From: Helicobacter pylori PMSS1
GTDB taxonomy: Bacteria; Campylobacterota; Campylobacteria; Campylobacterales; Arcobacteraceae
DNA length: 48,963 nucleotides
Direction of reading: 5' to 3'
Assembly: GCA_945883785.1 (NCBI GenBank)
Contig: CAMCYD010000004.1
Span: 1 to 48,963 of the forward strand
Shown here: positions 9,818 to 18,239 of the stretch, piece after piece
Numbering within the stretch: the stretch's first letter is position 1
How the letters are laid out: every line of letters begins with the position of its first letter
The notes under the pieces: model-generated
What the model was told of the DNA's origin: nothing
Database searches by the model: none
Seen by the model: the letters and a program-made list of their open reading frames with translations, nothing else
Position numbers and translations under genes: made by a program

Positions 9818-10799
9818 AAAATCGTTAGCTACTCTCTCATTGGCTGTAGCTTTTAGTGGTTGTGTTGGGGGATTTGGAGCGAAACAAGAGGTGCCACTTC
9901 CGCAGTGGTATCTCGTCGCTCCAACCAATACTGCTCAGTTTTTATATGGTGAAGGGGAAGGAACTAGTTTAGAAGAAGCGAAAAAAAATGCTCTGAATAC
10001 TATGGCTTCAGGGCTTGTAGTTTCTGTCTCTTCAACAATGCAAACTTCGACAAAATCAACAACGGGAACATCAGGGAGTACTTACTCAAAAGATGTTTCA
10101 CAAGATGTCAAACTCGAAGTGCAAAAGATAAAATTCACAAATGCTGTTGTTAAAAATAGTGAGATGATAGCTGGAAAATTTTATATCTTGATGCAAGTAA
10201 ACAGACAAGAACTTTTTGCACAGCAAAAAGGGGAATTTGACTCAAAAGATAGTAGAGCAGATGAACTTTTTGGTTCACTTGAAGGGAAAGCAAAACTTGA
10301 CCAAATCCATATTTTACAAGATATGTATCCACTATTAAAAGAGACAAAAGCACAAACTATTGTTTTAAATGCTATCAACAATAATTTCCCATATGCAACT
10401 TATACAAAAAAATATGATAGCTATATCGATAAATTGGATGATATCAAAAGTAGTTGTGTTATCAATGTAACCACAAATCAAGCAGAACAATATTTTAGTG
10501 ATAACTTGATAGATTTACTCAATCAAAATAAATTCAAAATATCAAATAGTGCTACGAATAGTGATATTATGGTACAACTCAGTAGCTCTCCGAAATATAG
10601 TGTAGCAAGTGGTTGGAATATCGCAAAAGTTTCTACAACTTTAAGTGTACTCTCCAATGGAAAAGTAGTATCCAATAAGATAATATCTACAGTTGGTCGC
10701 TCTTCAACATCAAAAGAAAGTGCTCTAGAAGATGCTTCTAAAAAGTTTAGAGAAGAGATTTTGAAACAAACTCTTGATAGTGTCATTTTCGCGAAATAA
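9798..10799 (+). CDS. LPP20-family lipoprotein
   Basis: A 333-residue lipoprotein with lipobox AFSGC (Cys22). The stretch PQWYLVAPTNTAQFLYGEGEG and the following helix EEAKKNALNTMASGLVVSVSS are typical of the LPP20 family, which in Campylobacterota includes the antigen Lpp20 and the flagellar protein FlgP. The only plausible start is TTG at 9798, inside the end of the CsgG-like gene in a shifted frame, with AAAAGG at a suitable distance. The tail half (about 170-333) is not recognised. A joint role with the CsgG-like protein is inferred from the overlap. Confidence 0.75.
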   Translation: MQYLSFKKSLATLSLAVAFSGCVGGFGAKQEVPLPQWYLVAPTNTAQFLYGEGEGTSLEEAKKNALNTMASGLVVSVSSTMQTSTKSTTGTSGSTYSKDVSQDVKLEVQKIKFTNAVVKNSEMIAGKFYILMQVNRQELFAQQKGEFDSKDSRADELFGSLEGKAKLDQIHILQDMYPLLKETKAQTIVLNAINNNFPYATYTKKYDSYIDKLDDIKSSCVINVTTNQAEQYFSDNLIDLLNQNKFKISNSATNSDIMVQLSSSPKYSVASGWNIAKVSTTLSVLSNGKVVSNKIISTVGRSSTSKESALEDASKKFREEILKQTLDSVIFAK

Positions 10800-10840
10800 T
10801 ATTCTCTTACCAAAGCAAAAACGGTTAAATTCCGCTTTAC

Positions 10841-10851
10841 TTTGGTATAAT
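10841..10851 (+). promoter_or_regulatory. Extended -10 promoter of miaA, leaderless spacing
   Basis: TTTGGTATAAT ends seven bases before the miaA ATG at 10859. Transcription normally starts six or seven bases after the -10 hexamer, so the mRNA would begin at or next to the start codon. There is no Shine-Dalgarno sequence between. Confidence 0.65.
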
Positions 10852-10858
10852 CTTCATT

Positions 10859-11773
10859 ATGAAACAAATAGCCATAATCGCCCCAACAGCTTCAGGAAAA
10901 ACTGCCCTATCGATACAACTAGCTCATCAAACAAATAGCATCATACTCTCCCTTGATAGCCTCTCTATCTACAAAGAGATAGATGTCAGTTCAGCCAAAC
11001 CTACCTTAATAGAACGAGATGGGATAAAACATTTTGGAATTGATGAAATCTATCCAAATGAAAAATTTGATGTGATGCAGTTTATAGAGATATATCAAAA
11101 AGCAAAAGATTTTGCTCTACACAATAACAAAAATATCATCATAGTTGGGGGGACTGGATTTTATCTCAAAGCGATGATTGATGGTATCTCACCAAGTCCT
11201 GAGATCTCTCAATCTATCAAAGAAGAAGCATCTATACTATTGCAAAATCTTCCAAAAGCTTATGAGTTTTTGTATCGGTTAGATAGTGAGTATATGAAAG
11301 GTATCAAACCAGAAGATAGTTATCGGATAGAAAAAGCACTTGAGCTGTATCTTCAAACCTCACTAATCCCAACACTCTACTTTAAAAACAATCCTCCCAT
11401 TCCAACGATACAAAAAAGGGATATTGGGCTTTTTGAAATAGTTTGGGATAGGGAAATTTTAAGACAACGGATAGCACTCCGAACAAAAATTATGATAGAA
11501 AATGGGCTTATTGATGAAGTTATTTATTTGGAGCAAAAATATACAAGGGATATCCCACCGATGGGGGCTATTGGCTTAAAAGAGGGGTTGGAATATCTTG
11601 ATGGGAAGATTGATAGAAAAAGGCTACAAGAAAAAATAGCCTTTGCAACCAATGGTTTAGCAAAAAGGCAACGAACTTTTAATAATGGTCAGTTTGAGAA
11701 TGTTATCAAAGGGGATTTAAAACTATTACAAGTTGAGGTATTGAAATATTTTAATTCTCATTTCACTTATTAA
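10859..11773 (+). CDS. miaA: tRNA dimethylallyltransferase
   Basis: Transfers a dimethylallyl group to N6 of A37 in tRNAs reading codons that start with U. The P-loop IAPTASGKT (7-15), the SLDSLSIYKEIDVSSAKPT block, the GGTGFYLKAMIDG motif and GLAKRQRTF near the end define the family; 304 residues is normal. No ribosome-binding site precedes the ATG and a strong -10 ends seven bases before it, so the message looks leaderless. The HAD phosphatase follows 24 bases later, with a promoter of its own. Confidence 0.95.
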   Translation: MKQIAIIAPTASGKTALSIQLAHQTNSIILSLDSLSIYKEIDVSSAKPTLIERDGIKHFGIDEIYPNEKFDVMQFIEIYQKAKDFALHNNKNIIIVGGTGFYLKAMIDGISPSPEISQSIKEEASILLQNLPKAYEFLYRLDSEYMKGIKPEDSYRIEKALELYLQTSLIPTLYFKNNPPIPTIQKRDIGLFEIVWDREILRQRIALRTKIMIENGLIDEVIYLEQKYTRDIPPMGAIGLKEGLEYLDGKIDRKRLQEKIAFATNGLAKRQRTFNNGQFENVIKGDLKLLQVEVLKYFNSHFTY

Positions 11774-11779
11774 TAGCTG

Positions 11780-11791
11780 TTTGGATAGAAT
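11780..11791 (+). promoter_or_regulatory. Extended -10 promoter of the HAD gene, leaderless spacing
   Basis: TTTGGATAGAAT ends six bases before the ATG at 11798, again with no Shine-Dalgarno sequence. It has the same TTTGG extension as the miaA promoter. Confidence 0.55.
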
Positions 11792-11797
11792 TGTTTA

Positions 11798-12418
11798 ATG
11801 AAATTAATAATATTTGATATGGACGGGACACTCATTGATAGCGGAAATGTTATCTCTAATACAATAAATTTTGTCCGTAGTCACTTAGGTTTGGAGAGTC
11901 TTTCTAAAAATACTATGCTCAAAGCGATGAACGACCCAGCTATCAATAGTGCGGAATTTTTTTATGGAACTAGCCATTTTACAGATACACAAACGGAGCT
12001 TTTTAAAATCTACTACGATGAACATTGTATTAGTGATATTGTTCTTTATGCAGGAATCAAAGAGCTTTTGGAAGAGTTACAAAGTGAATATAGGCTCAGT
12101 GTCGCAACAAATGCGAATAGTGTGTATGCCCATAAAATGCTTGATTTTCTAGGGATAAAAGAACATTTTTCGTTGATTGTTGGTGCTGATATGGTGGAAC
12201 ATCCAAAACCAAAAGGGGATATGCTCTCTTTTACTTGTGAAAAATTGGGGATACAAAAAGAACACTCCGTTTTGGTCGGGGATAGCAAAAAAGATTTGTA
12301 TGCAGCAAATGATTTTGGGATAGATTGTATCCTTGTGAACTGGGGTTTTACTGATTTTACGGAAAATGTAGCTTGTAGCGTTGATGATTTAAAAAAACAA
12401 ATAATGGAGAAATTATGA
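11798..12418 (+). CDS. HAD-superfamily phosphatase (Gph-like)
   Basis: A 206-residue cytosolic hydrolase with all four HAD motifs: DMDGTLIDS (7-15, nucleophile Asp7), the Thr in VATNANS, the Lys in HPKPKG, and GDSKKDLYAA with the acidic metal ligands. An alpha-helical cap lies at about 18-80. Similar proteins are phosphoglycolate phosphatases or nucleotide phosphatases; the substrate is not evident. Its stop overlaps the start of the next gene (ATGA). A leaderless start is likely (see promoter at 11780). Confidence 0.85.
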   Translation: MKLIIFDMDGTLIDSGNVISNTINFVRSHLGLESLSKNTMLKAMNDPAINSAEFFYGTSHFTDTQTELFKIYYDEHCISDIVLYAGIKELLEELQSEYRLSVATNANSVYAHKMLDFLGIKEHFSLIVGADMVEHPKPKGDMLSFTCEKLGIQKEHSVLVGDSKKDLYAANDFGIDCILVNWGFTDFTENVACSVDDLKKQIMEKL

Positions 12419-12717
12419 AAATTATAGTCCCTGTAGATAGTGATAATTTGGAAGAAGCGAAGCTTACTCCTCTCAATGATGTGAGGTTTTGGCTTTGTTT
12501 TGATATGGATGGTGGCCAGTCGTCAAATGAACAATTTTATGCAACTTGGGAAGAAATAGAGGATTTTATTGATATTTTGATTGTCCAAAATCAAAATGAA
12601 TATGTTTGGCCATTTATGGAAAAAAATATCGCTATTCTTGTCGCACCAACGCAAAGATATTTTGAAGATATAGTGGAAGCTTATATTTTCAAAGAACTTT
12701 ATGATTTAAATATTTAA
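12415..12717 (+). CDS. NifX/NafY-like (dinitrogenase Fe-Mo cofactor family fold) protein
   Basis: A 100-residue protein opening MKIIVPVDS, with the alternating beta/alpha pattern and the central DILIVQNQNEYVWPFMEKNIAILVA and C-terminal DIVEAYIF segments that resemble the NifX/NafY/NifB-C superfamily. The glycine-rich and histidine residues usual in cofactor carriers are largely absent, and no nif genes are nearby, so nitrogen fixation should not be inferred. It overlaps the HAD gene by four bases. The assignment rests on pattern only. Confidence 0.45.
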   Translation: MKIIVPVDSDNLEEAKLTPLNDVRFWLCFDMDGGQSSNEQFYATWEEIEDFIDILIVQNQNEYVWPFMEKNIAILVAPTQRYFEDIVEAYIFKELYDLNI

Positions 12718-12733
12718 AAAATTAGGAATGAAA

Positions 12734-13315
12734 ATGTACAAAAAAATTATATTTGCTCTCGCTTTAGTTACGAGTCTTTTTGGAAATGATACAGATGGAA
12801 AATATCTTGATGATTCAAAAATGGATTATTCAGATTTACGAATTTTTGTTGGAGTTGATGGAAGTTATAACTACCAGAGTGCAAGTGAAAGTCTTGATAA
12901 AAGTGCTCTTGGATATAGTGTTTATGTTGGCATACCACTTTATGAACTTGAACTTATCGCAAAAAAAACAACAGCATTTTCAAATAATTTAGACCTCGAC
13001 AGCCAAAGTCTTGCACTTAATATCCCAATAAGTGGTACTGGTTCAAGAAGTGTTTATGTTGGATTTTTGGGGGGAAATGCAAAAGTAACTTACAACGATA
13101 GCACAAAACTTTCTTTAAATCTTGTAGAAAATTCAACCGATGGAAATTTTTATGGTGCTCATTTGGGAAAAAGATATAAATTTAGCCAGAACTTTTTTGG
13201 GAGAATGGAGTTTGAATATCTCAAGTACAATCTTCAAACAAAAACTACAAGTGGAAGCACTCTTGATGTAACCAATAATTTTGCATTTGTTTATGGATTG
13301 GAATACAGATTTTAA
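12734..13315 (+). CDS. Small outer-membrane beta-barrel protein
   Basis: A 193-residue secreted protein with signal peptide MYKKIIFALALVTSLFG. The mature part is rich in alternating hydrophobic/polar strands with glycine and tyrosine (LRIFVGVDGSYNY, GYSVYVGIPLY, SVYVGFLGG) and ends GLEYRF. A terminal aromatic is the usual barrel-assembly signal. An in-frame ATG exists two codons earlier (12728) but the AGG at 12724-12726 is correctly spaced only for 12734. Eight strands, OmpW/OmpX-size, is a reasonable guess. No specific function recognised. Confidence 0.75.
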   Translation: MYKKIIFALALVTSLFGNDTDGKYLDDSKMDYSDLRIFVGVDGSYNYQSASESLDKSALGYSVYVGIPLYELELIAKKTTAFSNNLDLDSQSLALNIPISGTGSRSVYVGFLGGNAKVTYNDSTKLSLNLVENSTDGNFYGAHLGKRYKFSQNFFGRMEFEYLKYNLQTKTTSGSTLDVTNNFAFVYGLEYRF

Positions 13316-13322
13316 ATTTAAA

Positions 13323-13356
13323 AAGGGGAGTAATTCAAAATTGAACTCCTCCCCTT
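13323..13356. terminator. Hairpin between convergent OMP and purM genes
   Basis: AAGGGGAG (13323-13330) pairs with CTCCCCTT (13349-13356), with an inner TTCAA/TTGAA stem. It lies between two genes that converge and probably stops both, although neither side has a long T run. Confidence 0.65.
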
Positions 13357-13379
13357 GCACAACTCTAATATGTAGAGTA

Positions 13380-14375
13380 TTACACTAAATCACACCCTTT
13401 TTCACCTTCAACAATCTCTCCAATGATATACCCATCAGTATTTGTTAAAATGGCATCTACATTTGAAGGGTTCACCACCAAAATCATCCCAACACCCATA
13501 TTAAATGCTCGATACATTTCAGATTCCTCTACATATTTCCCCATAAGTTCAAATATAGGGAGTACTCTCACTTTTGATTTTGTAACTCTAGCTCGTAAGT
13601 GGTCTGGCAAAACTCTTGGAAGATTTTCGATAATTCCCCCACCAGTGATATGAGCTAAGGCATTGATTTTGTCTTTGTTTGCTTTGAACTCTTTTACATA
13701 AATTCTAGTTGGTTCAAGTAAAGTTTCAATCAAAGTTCGTCCATTAAACTCATCTTCAAATTTCATTCCTAGTTTTTCTAAAAGAAGTTTTCTAACCAAG
13801 CTAAATCCATTTGAGTGAACTCCGCTACTTGGAAGTGCAATTAAAATATCTCCAGCTTGAACTTGCTCAATTCTATTCATCTCGGCTTTTTCAGCTATCC
13901 CTACACAAAATCCAGCAAGGTCAAAATCACCCTCTTTATACATCCCTGGCATCTCAGCAGTTTCCCCACCAATCAATGCACACTCGCTTCTGATACAGCC
14001 CTCAGCTATCCCTTTAACTACTTGTGTAGCTTCAGCAACTTCAAGTTTAGCAGTCGCATAATAATCTAGGAAAAAAAGTGGCTCTCCGAAGTTACAAAGC
14101 AAATCATTTGTACACATAGCAACTAAATCTATCCCAACTGTGTCAAAAATTCCACTATCGATTGCAAGTTTAAGTTTTGTCCCAACACCATCTGTTCCTG
14201 CTAAAATAACAGGTTCTTTATACCCTTTTGGAAGTTCAAAAGCACCAGCAAAAGAGCCAATTCCACCTAAAACTCCAGGAATTCTTGTAGCTTTTACATA
14301 AGGTTTGATATTCTCAACAAAGCTATTTCCAGCATCTATATCTACTCCAGCATCTTTATATGAAATCGTACTCAT
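13380..14375 (-). CDS. purM: Phosphoribosylformylglycinamidine cyclo-ligase (AIR synthetase)
   Basis: ATP-dependent closure of the imidazole ring in purine synthesis (FGAM to AIR). The 331-residue protein starts MSTISYKDAGVDIDAGN and has the ATP-binding VILAGTDGVGTKLKLA, LIGGETAEMPGMY, and SGVHSNGFSLVRK motifs, then HITGGGIIENLPRVLP. AAGGATTAT precedes the start. It is 13 bases after the DUF2892 gene and probably shares its promoter. purT, which acts upstream in the same pathway, is 2.5 kb away on the same strand with a near-identical promoter. Confidence 0.97.
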   Translation of the reverse strand: MSTISYKDAGVDIDAGNSFVENIKPYVKATRIPGVLGGIGSFAGAFELPKGYKEPVILAGTDGVGTKLKLAIDSGIFDTVGIDLVAMCTNDLLCNFGEPLFFLDYYATAKLEVAEATQVVKGIAEGCIRSECALIGGETAEMPGMYKEGDFDLAGFCVGIAEKAEMNRIEQVQAGDILIALPSSGVHSNGFSLVRKLLLEKLGMKFEDEFNGRTLIETLLEPTRIYVKEFKANKDKINALAHITGGGIIENLPRVLPDHLRARVTKSKVRVLPIFELMGKYVEESEMYRAFNMGVGMILVVNPSNVDAILTNTDGYIIGEIVEGEKGCDLV

Positions 14376-14388
14376 CCTATAATCCTTT

Positions 14389-14574
14389 TTATTTAATTGA
14401 ACATTTTTTTGTAATCATACAAAGTGGACAGAAATCAACTAAACCAGCGACAAGAGGTATGATTCCTAAATAAAACCAATAAATCCCTGTAAATACCCCA
14501 GCACCTATCAAAACTACCCCTATAACTATTCTAAATTTTCTGCAAAAACTTCTTATTTTGTCGTATGTATTCAT
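14389..14574 (-). CDS. DUF2892 (YgaP-type transmembrane domain) protein
   Basis: A 61-residue protein with two hydrophobic segments (IVIGVVLIGAGVFTGIYWF and LGIIPLVAGLVDFCPLC). It matches the small inner-membrane DUF2892 family found at the C-terminus of the sulfurtransferase YgaP or as stand-alone proteins. The DFCPLCMITKKC cysteines follow the second segment. It is first gene of a two-gene operon with purM. Function unknown. Confidence 0.8.
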   Translation of the reverse strand: MNTYDKIRSFCRKFRIVIGVVLIGAGVFTGIYWFYLGIIPLVAGLVDFCPLCMITKKCSIK

Positions 14575-14609
14575 CTTTTTTCCCTCTAAATCACATTAAT
14601 TTTTACGAG

Positions 14610-14622
14610 ATTGTACCAAAAA
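14610..14622 (-). promoter_or_regulatory. Promoter of DUF2892-purM
   Basis: On the minus strand TTTTTGGTACAAT has its -10 edge exactly 36 bases from the start codon base at 14574. The identical 13-mer lies 36 bases before purT (18165-18177). Confidence 0.6.
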
Positions 14623-14698
14623 GAGGTTTAATACCTGAAAAAAGCAATAAGGCAGTTTTATTGAGAATTTATAAGAATGGATTATAAGAGTGTTTCTT

Positions 14699-14751
14699 AT
14701 CGTAACAAACAGTAAAAACAAATACCAATAAAGTAACAAAATAGTTACGAT
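14699..14751. promoter_or_regulatory. GTAAC-type operator cluster upstream of the DUF485-actP leader
   Basis: ATCGTAAC (14699-14706) and GTTACGAT (14744-14751) form an exact 8-base inverted repeat. A third GTAAC lies at 14733-14737. The same core is repeated with 11-base period before the OmpR-type regulator gene (20362-20378). This suggests a transcription-factor site near the actP promoter; the regulator is not identified. Confidence 0.4.
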
Positions 14752-14782
14752 GCTATTTTAATGCTATTTACAAAACTTAGAC

Positions 14783-14919
14783 TTCAAGTGAAAATAAAAA
14801 TGGACACAATCTTCTGATTGTCTTTAGGATGATTTTGTATTGGATTTTATTCCATACAAAATCAAACAAAGCAAATAAAAGGTTGCCTTCATTTTTGAAA
14901 AAAAATTAAGGAGAATATC
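14783..14919 (+). promoter_or_regulatory. Candidate structured leader RNA, copy B (before DUF485-actP)
   Basis: Aligns with 3861-4003. Hairpin 1 is ACAATC-TTCT-GATTGT (14806-14821). Hairpin 2 is a perfect 10-bp stem GATTTTGTAT/ATACAAAATC (14831-14863) with an inner GGA/TCC; its sequence differs from copy A but a stem is kept. The core GGTTGCCTTCATTTTTG is at 14881-14897. CCTT (14886-14889) pairs with AAGG (14908-14911) and ATTTTT with AAAAAT, hiding the Shine-Dalgarno. A competing AAGG-TTG-CCTT hairpin (14879-14889) would free it. The ATG is at 14920. Confidence 0.6.
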
Positions 14920-15237
14920 ATGGATAAAATGTTGGTTGAAAAAATCAAAGCAAATCCGAAGTATCAAGAACTTATTGCAAAACGAGGTTCTTTTGCATTA
15001 AAACTTACCATTATTATGCTTGTAATGTATTATGCATTTATACTCGTAATTGCTTTTGATAAGTCACTTTTAGGTGTTAGTTTAAGTGGTGGAGTTACTA
15101 CTGTTGGGATTCCTGTTGGAGTTTTAATTATTGTCATCTCTTTTGCATTAACTGGAATTTACACAAATAGAGCAAATGGAGAGTTTGATGATTTAACAAA
15201 TGCCATCAAAAAAGATGTTGCAAAGGGGAGTAAATAA
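14920..15237 (+). CDS. DUF485 membrane protein (YjcH-like)
   Basis: A 105-residue inner-membrane protein with two hydrophobic segments (about 26-46 and 60-82) and a conserved N-terminal [15 protein letters not shown] pattern of the DUF485 family. In other bacteria such genes (yjcH) precede the acetate permease actP. Here the TAA stop overlaps the ATG of the symporter gene (TAATG), so the two are translated together. GGAG lies six bases before the ATG and is predicted to be masked by the leader hairpin. Confidence 0.9.
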   Translation: MDKMLVEKIKANPKYQELIAKRGSFALKLTIIMLVMYYAFILVIAFDKSLLGVSLSGGVTTVGIPVGVLIIVISFALTGIYTNRANGEFDDLTNAIKKDVAKGSK

Positions 15238-16886
15238 TGAAGAAAATTTTATTACTTTTAACATTACTTGCAGTTAGTGTTTTTGCTGCTGGTGGAGATA
15301 TGGGAGTTGAAGGTCAAAGAGGTGTAAATATGCCTGCTATCATTATGTTTTTACTTTTTGTTGGTGCAACACTTGGTATCACATATTGGGCTGCAAAAAG
15401 AACAAAAACAGCAAAAGATTTTTATACAGCTGGTGGAGGAATCACAGGTTTCCAAAATGGTTTAGCAATTGCTGGGGATTATATGTCGGCTGCATCTTTC
15501 CTTGGTATTTCTGGAATGGTTTATATGAAAGGGTATGATGGTCTTATCTATTCTATCGGTTTCCTTGTTGGTTGGCCAATTATCCTTTTTATGGTTGCTG
15601 AACAACTTAGAAATCTTGGGAAATATACATTTGCCGATGTTGCTTCATATAGACTTGGACAAAAAGAGATTAGAACTCTAGCTGCTATTGGTTCACTTGT
15701 AACAGTTGTTTTATATCTTATCGCTCAAATGGTTGGGGCTGGTCAACTTATCAAAGTTCTTTTTGGACTTGATTATGAAGTTGCGGTTGTTTTAGTTGGT
15801 ATTTTGATGATACTTTATGTAACTTTTGGTGGTATGCTTGCAACTACTTGGGTACAAATTATTAAAGCGATTCTTTTACTTTCAGGTGCTACTTTTATGG
15901 CGTTAGCTGTTCTGTATTCATTTGATTTCTCATTTGAAAGTTTATTTGCAAAAGCGGTAGAAGTGCATGAAAAAGGTGGAGAGATTATGGCTCCAGGTGG
16001 ACTTTTAAGTGATCCTGTCTCTGCTATTTCTCTTGGACTTGCTCTTATGCTTGGAACTGCTGGTTTACCTCATATTCTTATGAGATTCTTTACAGTTGCT
16101 GATGCTAAAGAAGCTAGAAAATCTGTATTTTTTGCAACAGGTTTCATTGGATATTTCTATATCTTAACTTTTATCATCGGTTTTGGTGCTATCGTTTTAC
16201 TTACAAATAATCCTCAGTTCTTTGATGATGCTGGAAAATTAATTGGTGGAACAAATATGGCTGCTATTCACTTAAGTCAAGCTGTTGGTGGAGATATTTT
16301 CTTAGGATTTATTTCAGCAGTTGCATTTGCTACAATCTTAGCAGTTGTTTCTGGACTTACTCTTGCTGGTGCTTCTGCGGTTTCACATGATTTGTATGCA
16401 AGTGTTATTGCAAAAGGGAAAGTAGATGAAGCAAAAGAGATGAGAGTTTCTAAAATTTCTACAGTTGTACTTGGTATTGTTGCTATTGTACTTGGTATTG
16501 CATTTGAAGAACAAAATATTGCATTTATGGTTGGTCTTGCATTTGCTATCGCAGCATCTTCAAACTTCCCTGTTTTATTCTTGTCTATTTATTGGAAAAA
16601 ACTAACAACAAGAGGAGCACTTATCGGCGGAAGCTTAGGACTTGGAACAGCGATTATTCTTGTGATACTTGGACCAACAGTTTGGGTTGATACATTGAAA
16701 AATGCTGAAGCTATTTTCCCTTACAAATATCCAGCGATATTTTCTGTAACGGTTGCATTTGTTGGTATTTGGTTCTTCTCTATCACTGATAGAAGTGAAA
16801 GAGCTAGACTTGATCAAGAAGGTTTTGAGGCACAAAATATCAGATGTCAAACTGGTATTGGAGCTGATGGAGCATCTGCTCATTAA
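15237..16886 (+). CDS. actP: Sodium:solute symporter, cation/acetate symporter ActP-like
   Basis: A 549-residue sodium/solute symporter (SSS) family permease with about 13 membrane spans. As in E. coli ActP the N-terminus begins with a cleavable-looking signal ([20 protein letters not shown]). Family segments include [30 protein letters not shown] (a long motif spanning about 62-91), [12 protein letters not shown] and [10 protein letters not shown]. It probably imports acetate or another short organic acid. Located after DUF485 under the structured leader; a strong terminator follows. Substrate is inferred from family and gene pair. Confidence 0.88.
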   Translation: MKKILLLLTLLAVSVFAAGGDMGVEGQRGVNMPAIIMFLLFVGATLGITYWAAKRTKTAKDFYTAGGGITGFQNGLAIAGDYMSAASFLGISGMVYMKGYDGLIYSIGFLVGWPIILFMVAEQLRNLGKYTFADVASYRLGQKEIRTLAAIGSLVTVVLYLIAQMVGAGQLIKVLFGLDYEVAVVLVGILMILYVTFGGMLATTWVQIIKAILLLSGATFMALAVLYSFDFSFESLFAKAVEVHEKGGEIMAPGGLLSDPVSAISLGLALMLGTAGLPHILMRFFTVADAKEARKSVFFATGFIGYFYILTFIIGFGAIVLLTNNPQFFDDAGKLIGGTNMAAIHLSQAVGGDIFLGFISAVAFATILAVVSGLTLAGASAVSHDLYASVIAKGKVDEAKEMRVSKISTVVLGIVAIVLGIAFEEQNIAFMVGLAFAIAASSNFPVLFLSIYWKKLTTRGALIGGSLGLGTAIILVILGPTVWVDTLKNAEAIFPYKYPAIFSVTVAFVGIWFFSITDRSERARLDQEGFEAQNIRCQTGIGADGASAH

Positions 16887-16910
16887 AAGAAGCTTTTGCT
16901 TCTTAAAATA

Positions 16911-16942
16911 AAAAAGCCCCAGAGTAAAATCTGGGGCTTTTT
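16911..16942. terminator. Bidirectional intrinsic terminator between actP and purT
   Basis: A 13-base stem AAAAAGCCCCAGA/TCTGGGGCTTTTT with a six-base loop gives T runs on both strands and separates two convergent genes. A smaller AGAAGC/GCTTCT hairpin lies at 16888-16903. Confidence 0.95.
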
Positions 16943-16962
16943 TATTTTAGAAAAAAGGAAAA

Positions 16963-18129
16963 TTATTCGCTAATCTTTCCTATCAACTCTTTTGCATTTT
17001 CTAATGCAACTGCTGAACTTTCTTTATCAAAAGTAAGGGCAACTGCCATTCTTCTTCCAAGATGTGTTTGAGGTTTTCCAAATACCCTTACAAAAGAATT
17101 TTTAGTAAACACTTCATTTGCTATTTTTAGTTCTGGTGTGCATGTATCTGTTGTGCTTTTATAAGCTGCACTTGCCCCTGCTCCATAAGTGATAAAATCA
17201 AGTGGAAGCCCTAAAACAGCCCTTACATGAAGTGCAAATTCACTTTGAGATTGTGTTATTAAAGTAACCATCCCTGTATCGTGTGGTCTTGGACTCACTT
17301 CAGAAAAATATACCTCATCACCTTTTACAAAAAGTTCCACTCCAAAAAGTCCTCTTCCACCAAGACCATCAGTTATTTTTTGAGCGATTTCAATTGATTT
17401 TGCCTTTACTACTTCACTCATCTCCATTGGTTGCCATGAGAAGATATAGTCACCATCTTTTTGAATATGCCCTATAGGCTCACAAAATACCGTTCCCGTT
17501 TCATTTCTTACAGTTAAAAGGGTAATCTCATAATCAAAAGTGATAAACTCCTCCACTATAAGTTCACTTGCATCACCTCTAGCTTCTTTTGCAAGTTCCC
17601 AAGATTTTTCTAAATCATCAGCACTTCTAGCTACACTTTGTCCATGTCCGCTACTACTCATAACTGGTTTTATAACACAAGGAAATCCCATTCTATTTGC
17701 AGCAATATTCAGCCCTTCAAAAGTAGTTACAAACTCATATTTTGAAGCTGGAAGTTGCAACTCTTCACAAGCAAATACTCTGATATTTTTTCGATTCATT
17801 GTTTTATTGACCGCTTCCGCATTTGGGATTATATGGAAACCCTCTTTTTCAGCCTCAAAAAGTGCAGCGATACTTATAGCTTCCACTTCAGGAAGGATAA
17901 AATCTGGCTTTTCTCTTCGTATAATCTCAAGTAACTCCTCTTTATTTTTCATATTAACCACATACGATTTGTTTGCTACAAGATGCGCTGGTGCATTTGC
18001 ATAACTATCAACTGCAACCGTTTCAATTCCAAGTCTTTGTGCTTCAATAACCACTTCTTTCCCAAGTTCCCCACTTCCAAGAAGCATAATTTTTGTACTA
18101 TTTGCTTTTAATGGTGCTGTAAATGTCAT
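16963..18129 (-). CDS. purT: Formate-dependent phosphoribosylglycinamide formyltransferase (GAR transformylase 2)
   Basis: Uses ATP and formate to formylate GAR, the folate-free alternative to PurN in purine synthesis. The 388-residue ATP-grasp protein has [12 protein letters not shown] near the start, [16 protein letters not shown] for ATP binding, and [15 protein letters not shown] in the active site. The frame opens 15 codons upstream, but the ATG at 18129 follows AAGGAAAAAAAT and gives the normal N-terminus. Divergent from hemD. Confidence 0.96.
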   Translation of the reverse strand: MTFTAPLKANSTKIMLLGSGELGKEVVIEAQRLGIETVAVDSYANAPAHLVANKSYVVNMKNKEELLEIIRREKPDFILPEVEAISIAALFEAEKEGFHIIPNAEAVNKTMNRKNIRVFACEELQLPASKYEFVTTFEGLNIAANRMGFPCVIKPVMSSSGHGQSVARSADDLEKSWELAKEARGDASELIVEEFITFDYEITLLTVRNETGTVFCEPIGHIQKDGDYIFSWQPMEMSEVVKAKSIEIAQKITDGLGGRGLFGVELFVKGDEVYFSEVSPRPHDTGMVTLITQSQSEFALHVRAVLGLPLDFITYGAGASAAYKSTTDTCTPELKIANEVFTKNSFVRVFGKPQTHLGRRMAVALTFDKESSAVALENAKELIGKISE

Positions 18130-18164
18130 ATTTTTTTCCTTGTTTTTTGTAAATATATGACTAA

Positions 18165-18177
18165 ATTGTACCAAAAA
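18165..18177 (-). promoter_or_regulatory. Promoter of purT
   Basis: TTTTTGGTACAAT on the minus strand, 36 bases from the purT start base; same 13-mer and same spacing as before DUF2892-purM. Confidence 0.6.
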
Positions 18178-18239
18178 ATAGCTCTATTTTAGGAGTTAAT
18201 ATATATAATCAACCAAATAAATTTGAGGAATTTTAAACT

